From: an uncultured Acidimicrobiales bacterium
Lineage (GTDB): Bacteria; Actinomycetota; Acidimicrobiia; Acidimicrobiales; CALAML01
Direction of reading: 5' to 3'
NCBI GenBank assembly: GCA_937925845.1
Contig: CALAML010000162.1
Span: forward strand, 1 to 33,992
Length of the DNA: 33,992 bases
Part shown: positions 28,044 to 33,992 of the stretch, piece by piece
Position numbering within the stretch: the first letter of the stretch is position 1
How the letters are laid out: each line of letters begins with the position of its first letter
Notes under the pieces: model-generated
Seen by the model: the letters and a program-made list of their open reading frames with translations, nothing else
Told to the model about the DNA's origin: nothing
Database searches by the model: none
Program-made: the position numbers and the translations under genes

Positions 28044-28804
28044 TCGCGGAAGGAGGCGATCACTTCGGTGGTGCCTTTGGCCAACAGCGTGGCATCGTTG
28101 GCCACTGCAATGAAGCTGGCTCCAGCATCGATGTATTCGCTGGCGATTTCGGCGTTGAGGCTCAGGGTGCCGGCGGCCTTGCCAGCGTCGCGGATTCGGT
28201 CGATGGTGTCGATGACGGTCTTGCGCATCTCGGCGCTGCCCGCTTCACCGATGCGTCCGAGCGAGGCGCTGAGGTCGGATGGACCAACAAAGAGGGCGTC
28301 GACGCCGTCGACCGCGGCGATGGCTTCGAGGTTGTCGAGTCCGGCTTTGGTTTCGATCTGACAGATCACGCAGGTTTGGTCGTTGGCCTGTTGGTGGTAG
28401 TTCTCGACCCGGCCCCAGCGGGCGGCCCGGGCGCTGGCTACACCCCGAATTCCAGCTGGCGGGTAGCGACTGAACTCGACCGCGTTTGCCGCCTGCTCCG
28501 CCGAGTCCACCATCGGGATCAAGAGCGTCTGCACGCCCAGGTCGAGATACTGCTTGATCACCTTGGGGCCGCCGCTGGGCGGGCGGGCCAGGGTGGCCAC
28601 GTCGTAGGCCGCGGTGGCCTGGAACTGGTTCAAGAGCGTCCGGACATCGTTGGGGGAGTGCTCGCCGTCGATCATCACCCAGTCAGCACCGGCACCGGCA
28701 CTGATCTCCGCCGCCACCGGATCAGCCAGGGTTACCCACAAGCCCAGAAGCGGCCCATCACCCGCCATAAGGCGCTGCTTAAACAAATTGATGGGCATCT
28801 CCAT
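28040..28804 (-). CDS. HpcH/HpaI family aldolase
   Basis: A 254-residue class II aldolase of the HpcH/HpaI family, which cleaves 2-keto-3-deoxy acids or acts on related 2-oxo acids. Key residues are visible: His in IDGEHSPND, Arg in LARPPSGG, metal-binding Glu in QIETKAGLDNL and Asp in GPSDLSASLG. The phosphate/substrate loop SRYPPAGIRGVASARAARWG is intact. ATG at 28804 or 28798 may be used. It stands alone with no aromatic-degradation genes nearby, so the pathway is unclear. A 213-bp region with palindromic repeats lies upstream. Confidence 0.9.
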   Translation of the reverse strand: MEMPINLFKQRLMAGDGPLLGLWVTLADPVAAEISAGAGADWVMIDGEHSPNDVRTLLNQFQATAAYDVATLARPPSGGPKVIKQYLDLGVQTLLIPMVDSAEQAANAVEFSRYPPAGIRGVASARAARWGRVENYHQQANDQTCVICQIETKAGLDNLEAIAAVDGVDALFVGPSDLSASLGRIGEAGSAEMRKTVIDTIDRIRDAGKAAGTLSLNAEIASEYIDAGASFIAVANDATLLAKGTTEVIASFRD

Positions 28805-28909
28805 AGTGGGGGTTCTTCTTTCTAGTGTTCCGACTCATAAGTTCGTTGATGAATTCGGCGAGCACGCTCCGTCACGATCAAGGACGCAGTGAGGGAGTCT
28901 CCTCGGCGA

Positions 28910-28926
28910 GCAACCCGCAGGGTTGC
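28910..28926. repeat. REP-like palindrome, copy 1
   Basis: GCAACCC-GCA-GGGTTGC forms a 7-bp stem with a 3-base loop and is preceded by AGGACGCAGTG at 28881. The unit recurs 49 bp away. Confidence 0.55.
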
Positions 28927-28958
28927 CAATGACCTGAGCGAGGACGCAGAGCGTGGCA

Positions 28959-28975
28959 GCAACCCGAAGGGTTGC
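28959..28975. repeat. REP-like palindrome, copy 2
   Basis: GCAACCC-GAA-GGGTTGC, with AGGACGCAGAG at 28941 before it, is a near copy of the unit at 28910. Both lie downstream of the minus-strand lipoprotein gene (stop at 29018) and could act as terminators or as dispersed extragenic palindromes. Confidence 0.55.
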
Positions 28976-29017
28976 CATGGTGCCGTCGAATACGCGGCGA
29001 ACTTGTGGGTCGGGACA

Positions 29018-30112
29018 CTATGCGATCTTGTCGATGGCTTCGGCGATCTCTCCGGTGTCGAAGATGTTGTCGAGTCGGTCGACGATGGTGCCGTCGGCTT
29101 CGAGTACAAAGAGCGCCGGCTCGTAGGTGAGCGAGAGCGAGTTGACCATCTGGGTGGTCGCACGGTCCTCTTCGATGCTGTCGAACACTTCGGTGTGGAT
29201 CACGATCGGGGCCGCGTCGCCGCGGGACTCGATGTCGTCCATCAACAGGTCGAGGACCGGGCCGCACACGCCGGTCTGGCAAAAGCGCGGCGTCGAGACC
29301 ATCAGCACCAGCGGACGGTCACCGCCGATCGCCTCGTCGAGGCTCATCTCGTGGAACGGGCAGGGCGGTACGCGAGTGCAGATCGGGTCGACATCGGCGT
29401 TGTTGTTCACGGTGGGCGTGGTGATGCCGGAGATCTGTTCGCCGATCTGCGGGAAGGGCACTTCCGACGCGTCCGATACTTGGAAGGCGGCGGCCAGTTG
29501 GCGGTCGTTGAAGGCCGCGCCTACCTGATAGACCCCGGGCATGGGCGGGGTGAAGCGAAGTGAGTAGTAGGGGCGGGGGAGGCCGCCCGAGCGGGCCGTG
29601 GTCGGGATTGGTTCGGTGACCACTTCAAAGATGGGCTGTTCCTCTGCGTCGGACGCGCCGGTGTCGCGAACCACTCGGAAGGTCAGTTCTTCAGGGATCT
29701 CGTTCAGGAAGGCGTTCTCGCCGTCGAGGACGCCAAGGGTCAGCCGCTGTTCACGGCCCGCTTCCACGAACCCGCCCTGTTGGCTGAAGTAGGCGATGAG
29801 CGAGGCCGGTTCACCGGCGACGAGGAGTTCGCCGTTGTCGACGCTGAGAGCTTCGTCGTCGCCACCGCCCCCATCGCCGTCGCCTCCGGCACTGTCATCG
29901 CCGTCGTCGCTGGCGCTGCTGTCGTCGGCCGAGGCCGCCTGATTTGTTCCCGAATCGCCGGAGTTGGAGCCGCCACACGACGCCAACACCGCGGCGGCGC
30001 CGGCTCCGGCCAACAGTTGGCGGCGGCCAACCAGGCGCGAGATCGCGGTGATTGTCGGGTCGTCGTCGGTGGCGTCAGGGCCGTCATCGGACTCGTGCGT
30101 CGCCCGGTGCAT
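29018..30112 (-). CDS. Tat/lipobox-anchored thioredoxin-fold protein
   Basis: A 364-residue exported protein. A polar N-terminus leads to GRRQLLAGAGAAAVLASC with twin Arg30-31 and lipobox Cys46. A long Ser/Asp/Gly-rich spacer follows (to about 90). An immunoglobulin-like middle region (about 90-230) precedes a thioredoxin-like domain with FCQTGVCGPVLDLL, two cysteines five residues apart, and a later EPALFVLEADGTIVDRL strand. The Cys spacing is C-x4-C rather than C-x2-C. It may be a surface redox or metallochaperone protein; no exact family is recognised. ATG at 30112 has a strong AGGAGG site. It is divergent from the xanthine-dehydrogenase-like gene. Confidence 0.72.
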   Translation of the reverse strand: MHRATHESDDGPDATDDDPTITAISRLVGRRQLLAGAGAAAVLASCGGSNSGDSGTNQAASADDSSASDDGDDSAGGDGDGGGGDDEALSVDNGELLVAGEPASLIAYFSQQGGFVEAGREQRLTLGVLDGENAFLNEIPEELTFRVVRDTGASDAEEQPIFEVVTEPIPTTARSGGLPRPYYSLRFTPPMPGVYQVGAAFNDRQLAAAFQVSDASEVPFPQIGEQISGITTPTVNNNADVDPICTRVPPCPFHEMSLDEAIGGDRPLVLMVSTPRFCQTGVCGPVLDLLMDDIESRGDAAPIVIHTEVFDSIEEDRATTQMVNSLSLTYEPALFVLEADGTIVDRLDNIFDTGEIAEAIDKIA

Positions 30113-30257
30113 GAGGATCCTCCTGGGGGTAAACCAACTGGAAACGACGGTATCGGGTGGTTGGGCGTTCGGTAGTGCAGCCGCCCAATGTCACTCAAAC
30201 CACACCACTCAAACCGCTGCTGGTGCCGATTCAGTCCCGACCCGCCGTTAGATTCGT

Positions 30258-31964
30258 GTGGTGACTCTCCAGTTCAGCGTGAACGGCTCCCAGGTTGAGG
30301 TGCCCGATGTGGGCGCCAGTCTGCTCGATGTACTGCGGGAGGATCTTGGCTGTTCATCGGTCAAGGATGGCTGCAGCCCGCAGGGTCAGTGTGGTTGCTG
30401 CACGGTTCTGGTCGACGGGGCGCCGCGGGTGTCGTGTGTAACGCCGGCCCGTCGGGTCGCCGGCCGCAACATCGTGACCCTTGAGGGGCTCGATAACGAC
30501 GACCGCGATCGTTGGGCCCAGGCGTTTTGTGACACCGGTGCCAGCCAGTGCGGCTTCTGCACCCCCGGCATCGTGATGCGCTTCGCCGGCCTTGAGGCCA
30601 AAGCCGACGAGCGTGCTGCGGTCGACGAAGCGGCGGTGGCCCGGTCGCTGGCCGCTCATCTTTGTCGGTGCACCGGCTGGCGGTCGATCATCGATGCCTG
30701 GGATGCCGCCGCACCCGGCGACACTCCGGTGGCGATCCGCACCGGCGAACTCGATAGCGATGCCGACGATGCTCGTGCCCCAGCCCAGGAGCGGGCCCTG
30801 CTGGAAGGAGGAGTGCCTCAGCAGACCGGCCCCGAGGTGGCGTTGGGGCGGGGCGGGTTCGCCGACGACACCGCACCCGATGATGCACTGGTGGCGGTGC
30901 TGAACGCCGATGATGAGTGGGTGGTGGCGGAGTCTCGCGCCGAGGCTCGAGTTTTGGCCGGCAAGCGCCAGGGGCGCCGCACTACGGCTTCGGCCGCGGT
31001 GCCGTTGAGCCTGCCCGAGGGAGACTGGCTGCGCACGCTGCAGACCAGCTGGGTGGAGCCCGCCTATCTCGAGACCGATGCCTCCTGGTGTGAGCCCGGG
31101 GGCGCGCCCAGCTCCACTCTGGCCAACGGTGGTGCTTTCGGGTCGAAGGTCGATTCTGAGGTTCGTGAGGTGGCTCAACGGCTAGCCGAAGAGCACGGCC
31201 GGCCGGTGCGGGTGCTGTACTCGCGCGAGGACGCGGTGCGACGTGGTCCGAAGCGGCCACCGGTAGCTGCCGGTATTCGCGCCGACGGTTCGGGGGTGCT
31301 GCGTATCGGAGTGGGCCGGGGTTTCGGTTCGGGTGAAGGCCCGAATGAAGGCGATGGTCCGCCCGAGTGGTTTGGGGGCCTGGTCGCCCAAGTGGCTCAG
31401 GTGGCGCCCGGTCTTTCGGTTGAAGCGGTGGCTATCGCCGGTCCGGCCACCTCGGCGGCGATTCGCGGCGTTGGATGGGTTGAGGCCGCGGTCCTTCAGG
31501 CTGCGCTCGACCCGGCGGACCCGGCAGGATCTGATGATGACGGCTTTGGTCCGTGGGTGGTGTCGCCGGCCGCTGGTGCGGCTCGGGCTCGGCTGACAGG
31601 AGCCGATGGTGAACCGGTGATTGCGGTGGAGGTCGACGCTGGAGAGGTTCTTGATCCCGTTGTGCTCAACTCCTACTGCCAGGGTGCGGCTCACATGGCG
31701 TGGTCATGGGTCACATCGGAATCGCTCTTTGTTGACCCCGAAGGAGCGGTGCACGACCTCACCATCCGGTCCTTCGGTGTGGTCGGCGCCGCCGGCACTC
31801 CATCGATCGAGGTGACGCTGGCCCCTGATGCCGGGCCGATGGCCAGCGGCCGGGCGCCGGGAACCTCGGTAAATGGGTCCGACACCGTCTTTGCCGCAGT
31901 AGCGGCCGAGGTGTGGCGAGCCTCGGGCTGGGCGCCGGAGTGGCCCACCGGCGCTCTCCGGTAG
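30258..31964 (+). CDS. Compact xanthine-dehydrogenase-like fusion: 2Fe-2S domains plus shortened Mo-domain
   Basis: A 568-residue protein. Residues 1-80 are a plant-type ferredoxin (Cys39, Cys45, Cys48, Cys60 in GCSPQGQCGCCTVL). Residues 80-155 are the second 2Fe-2S domain (QCGFCTPG and CRCTGW). The rest resembles a shortened molybdopterin-binding large subunit: LANGGAFGSK (the GG-x-FG-x-K motif), GRPVRVLYSREDAV, QGAAHMAWSWVTSESLF and TPSIEVTLAP. Normal large subunits exceed 700 residues, while this section is about 380. No GVGE-type catalytic glutamate is seen before the final helix (SVNGSDTVFAAVAAEVWRA). Start GTG 30258 or 30261. TAGATT at 30249-30254 suggests a leaderless message. It may be an electron-transfer or degenerate enzyme. 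Confidence 0.78.
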   Translation: MVTLQFSVNGSQVEVPDVGASLLDVLREDLGCSSVKDGCSPQGQCGCCTVLVDGAPRVSCVTPARRVAGRNIVTLEGLDNDDRDRWAQAFCDTGASQCGFCTPGIVMRFAGLEAKADERAAVDEAAVARSLAAHLCRCTGWRSIIDAWDAAAPGDTPVAIRTGELDSDADDARAPAQERALLEGGVPQQTGPEVALGRGGFADDTAPDDALVAVLNADDEWVVAESRAEARVLAGKRQGRRTTASAAVPLSLPEGDWLRTLQTSWVEPAYLETDASWCEPGGAPSSTLANGGAFGSKVDSEVREVAQRLAEEHGRPVRVLYSREDAVRRGPKRPPVAAGIRADGSGVLRIGVGRGFGSGEGPNEGDGPPEWFGGLVAQVAQVAPGLSVEAVAIAGPATSAAIRGVGWVEAAVLQAALDPADPAGSDDDGFGPWVVSPAAGAARARLTGADGEPVIAVEVDAGEVLDPVVLNSYCQGAAHMAWSWVTSESLFVDPEGAVHDLTIRSFGVVGAAGTPSIEVTLAPDAGPMASGRAPGTSVNGSDTVFAAVAAEVWRASGWAPEWPTGALR

Positions 31965-32036
31965 GCAAGTCCCCGATATCTAAATTGGCGGTTCCCGCAT
32001 GTCGTTGGCGGCCCGCGAGCGCTACTCTTCGGCGTT

Positions 32037-32681
32037 GTGAGCACCACTTCTCCCGGCGCCGCCCGTGGACCACTTCCGGTCTGGATCTATCTGGCCGCGA
32101 CCGCCGTTGCCGCCCTGGCTGCGGTAGGGGTGATCTTTGGCCTTCGGGCCTTGAGCGGCGAGTCCGATGGCGCTGCGCCGGCCGCGGGCGATGGGTCCGG
32201 TGCCGCCGAATCGGAGTCGGCCGGTGGCGACTTCAACTTCTTTCCGAAGAACAACACCACCGTTGGTGCCCAGGTACCGGCCACGCCCTACCGCAACGCC
32301 GCCGGCGACGACGAAACCCTCGACGTGTACCGGGGCCAGCCGCTGGTGGTGAACTTCTGGGCGTCGACGTGTGCTCCCTGTATCACCGAGATGCCGGAGT
32401 TCGAAGAGGTGTTCCAGACCTATTCGGCCAGCGATGATGTGGCCTTCATCGGGGTGAACTTTGGCGACACCGCCGATGCTGCCCAGGAGATGGTCGAGCT
32501 CACCGGGGTTACCTACGACATCGGTCGCGATCTCGACCGCAAGCTCCTGACCGACTTTGGCAGCACCAGCTTGCCCACCACGGCGCTGGTCGATCCTGAC
32601 GGCCGCATCGTCGAGGTCCGTACCGGTCCGGTTACCAAGGCCGAGCTCGGGTCGCTGGTAGAGGCTCTGCTGGCCGAATAG
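32037..32681 (+). CDS. TlpA-like membrane-anchored thioredoxin
   Basis: A 214-residue thiol-disulfide protein. An N-terminal membrane helix (about 14-40) and an acidic Ala/Ser-rich linker lead to a TlpA/ResA-type domain. The active site is WASTCAPC (Cys112, Cys115), the cis-proline region SLPTTALVDPDG is intact, and GVNFGD and the family insertion helix are present. It probably works outside the membrane in reducing or maturing exported proteins. Start GTG 32037 has no Shine-Dalgarno, but TACTCT at 32023-32028 stands eight bases before it. RidA follows on the same strand. Confidence 0.9.
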   Translation: MSTTSPGAARGPLPVWIYLAATAVAALAAVGVIFGLRALSGESDGAAPAAGDGSGAAESESAGGDFNFFPKNNTTVGAQVPATPYRNAAGDDETLDVYRGQPLVVNFWASTCAPCITEMPEFEEVFQTYSASDDVAFIGVNFGDTADAAQEMVELTGVTYDIGRDLDRKLLTDFGSTSLPTTALVDPDGRIVEVRTGPVTKAELGSLVEALLAE

Positions 32682-32691
32682 ACAAAAACGG

Positions 32692-32740
32692 GAAATGTCG
32701 GAAGCTGACGCGCACTATCTGGTTCAGCTTCCGACATTTC
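32692..32740. terminator. Perfect 17-bp inverted repeat between tlpA-like and ridA genes
   Basis: Arms at 32692-32708 and 32724-32740 match perfectly (GAAATGTCGGAAGCTGA and its complement) around a 15-base loop, 10 bases after the TlpA-like stop. On the minus strand a CCCGTTTTTG tail follows. On the plus strand there is no T-run. It may terminate transcription or protect mRNA ends. Part of the right arm, CCGACATTTCGG with two following bases, also occurs at 22153-22164. Confidence 0.55.
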
Positions 32741-32772
32741 GGCTGGGCGATCAGATGTGGTTGACTGAGGCG

Positions 32773-33120
32773 ATGACGCAGCCTGTTGGTCCCTATACGC
32801 CCGTAGTCCGCGCCGGAGACCTGCTCTTCGTTTCAGGCCAGGTCGGCATCGTTGATGGTGCTCTGGTCGAGGGTGGGCTCGATGCCGAGGTGACCCAGGC
32901 CATGGCCAACCTTGCGGCTCAGCTCGAGTCGAACCGGGCGACGGTGAACGACATCACCAAGACCACCCTTTTTCTGACCGACATGGCCGACTACGCCCGC
33001 GTCAACGAGCTCTACATCGAGGCCCTGGGTGACCATCGCCCGGCCCGCAGTTGTGTGGCCGTGGCTGCTCTCCCGCTCGGGGCCTGCTTCGAAATCGAAG
33101 CCATCGCCAGCCTCCGATAG
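32773..33120 (+). CDS. RidA family (YjgF/UK114) reactive imine deaminase
   Basis: A 115-residue RidA protein. Motifs are PVGPYTPVVRAGDLLFVSGQVG, AQLESNRATVNDITKTTLFLTDMADYARVNELY and the signature PARSCVAVAALPLGACFEIEAIA, with the catalytic Arg in HRPARSCV. It hydrolyses reactive enamine/imine intermediates in the cytosol. ATG at 32773 is preferred to starts at 32695 or 32755 because the fold begins there and upstream codons lie in the inverted repeat. GAGG is two bases before the ATG, which is close. Confidence 0.92.
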   Translation: MTQPVGPYTPVVRAGDLLFVSGQVGIVDGALVEGGLDAEVTQAMANLAAQLESNRATVNDITKTTLFLTDMADYARVNELYIEALGDHRPARSCVAVAALPLGACFEIEAIASLR

Positions 33121-33485
33121 GGCTCTATCTGCCCTCCGGGCGGGCCGTTCGCCACGGAGGCTTTGGCTGGCAGGAACCCCAAAGGCCGCCAGGCCGACGG
33201 GTTCCCTTGGGGCCCTGTCCCTCTGTTGTTGATGGGGTGCCTTTGCCCGTCGGCCAGCCGGCTGTCGTTAGCGGGCTGGTGTTTGTTTTGCCCCGTGCGC
33301 TCTATTTGCCCTCTTGGCCCGAACAGTGGAGGGTGGTTGTCTGCACTGGTTGAGAGTGCGCGAGCCAGTGGGCGCTTGCCTAAGCCTTGCTGCCCGCCGA
33401 CGCGTTCGCTCTGTTCTATCGAGAGCCGGGCAGGGCATGAGTGGCGGATTCTTTTGGCAATTCACCGAATTAGGACAACTGCACC
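33121..33485. other. Intergenic stretch of 365 bp, no gene seen
   Basis: No open frame here has recognisable protein character. It holds an imperfect direct repeat, GCTCTATCTGCCCTC at 33122-33136 and GCTCTATTTGCCCTC at 33299-33313, and a short CCAGCC/GGCTGG hairpin near 33254-33278. Composition differs from the neighbouring chromosome, so it may be a junction to foreign DNA or the remains of a lost gene. Confidence 0.4.
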
Positions 33486-33932
33486 ATGAGCGTTTATCAA
33501 CAGCTATACGAAAACGTAGCGTCGGCCTTACCCGATGATTGGGCGTGGGTAACCATCTATTGTGCCTACGGCGAAGAGCGGACCAGAACAATGGTCTACT
33601 TCGGCAATACAGAAGATATGCATAACCGTGAAAACGTACAGCCGCCGAAGTTAAGCGCGCTTTTACAAACGCTTAGACACCAGGTCGCACCGCCACCGAC
33701 AGATCAATTCACTCACATCGAGCTGACTTTTGAGCGAAGTGGCAGTCACAGTTCTGTGCTCGGCTATGGGGAGCCCAACTGGGATGTCATGCCGATTAGC
33801 TGGCCGGACGACATCACTGCCGAAGAATACACCTACGTTGGTGCCTGGCCCAACGGCTTGATGGCTTCACGTGTCAAGCTGCTAAAGGATCCAAGATCGT
33901 CAAAAGGTGTGGCCATTATCCCTAGCGGCTGA
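33486..33932 (+). CDS. Putative YezG/DUF600-like immunity protein (orphan)
   Basis: A 148-residue soluble protein. The layout SVYQQLYENVASALPDDWAWVTIYCAY, then VYFGN, then a helix KLSALLQTLRHQV, then HIELTFERSGSHSSVLGYG and a final NWDVMPISWPDD resembles YezG/DUF600 proteins, which are immunity partners of contact-dependent polymorphic toxins. The match is by eye and moderate. GC and codon use are clearly lower than in the rest of the window, suggesting transfer. No toxin gene precedes it. AGGA lies about a dozen bases before the ATG. A small hairpin (ACACA at 33935-33939 with TGTGT at 33943-33947) follows the stop. Confidence 0.55.
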   Translation: MSVYQQLYENVASALPDDWAWVTIYCAYGEERTRTMVYFGNTEDMHNRENVQPPKLSALLQTLRHQVAPPPTDQFTHIELTFERSGSHSSVLGYGEPNWDVMPISWPDDITAEEYTYVGAWPNGLMASRVKLLKDPRSSKGVAIIPSG

Positions 33933-33992
33933 TCACACAATATGTGTTCTTATTGGATGCAGAATTCGTTTTGTTCTGGATCTTTTAGGGTG

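Noticed and set aside
33268..33591. Short open frames on both strands just before the YezG-like gene
   Set aside because: They are Arg/Pro-rich or lack any start signal and family resemblance, and one overlaps the better-supported gene.

Overview
The window looks like a high-GC actinobacterial chromosome. The evidence is a WhiB-family regulator, frequent GTG/TTG starts, a tandem ArsA/Get3-like ATPase pair close to a whiB gene (a neighbourhood also seen in mycobacteria), a Mrp-type ATPase next to an A-type Fe-S carrier, and a Tat-dependent DUF1800/DUF1501 pair. My best guess is the class Acidimicrobiia. That is an inference from gene content; no rRNA is present to test it.

Left edge (1-1113): the C-terminal part of a large serine recombinase faces a tRNA-Pro(CGG) gene on the opposite strand. 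This suggests the right end of an integrated element that lies mostly outside the window. The recombinase frame runs without a stop through the tRNA terminator and the tRNA gene itself. Region 1065-2044 holds a stand-alone receiver domain and a STAS anti-anti-sigma protein. Region 2084-6397 holds two ArsA-family ATPases (minus strand), a divergent NfeD-like membrane protein whose catalytic serine position is occupied by arginine, and a whiB gene behind a long upstream region.

Region 6515-9593 is a minus-strand selA-selB pair for selenocysteine insertion. SelB has unusual G4 and G5 nucleotide-binding motifs, and no selC, selD or selenoprotein was seen in the window. Region 9672-13077 is a tight plus-strand cluster: fxsA, a NUDT19-type NUDIX hydrolase, an LACTB2-like metallo-beta-lactamase and an EreA/ChaN-like protein. 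Region 13290-16970 is a MacB/LolCD-type ABC ATPase with a two-module FtsX permease. A MenC-like enolase-superfamily enzyme follows, then a gene encoding an SGNH domain plus a GSCFA domain that is split by a one-base frameshift near 19249.

Region 20355-22076 is a divergent mrp / A-type Fe-S carrier pair. Region 22204-24357 encodes an unassigned 717-residue GHKL (Hsp90/MORC-type) ATPase with two Lys/Ala-rich linkers, the least explained large gene here. Region 24625-28804 holds DUF1800 and Tat-lipoprotein DUF1501 proteins in an operon, a methyltransferase with a histidine-rich N-terminus, and an HpcH/HpaI aldolase. Region 29018-33120 holds a Tat/lipobox thioredoxin-fold protein, a compact xanthine-dehydrogenase-like fusion lacking a recognisable catalytic glutamate, a TlpA-like membrane-anchored thioredoxin and a RidA protein. 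The last 900 bases drop in GC and carry a YezG/DUF600-like orphan immunity candidate, so the right edge looks like an accessory region.
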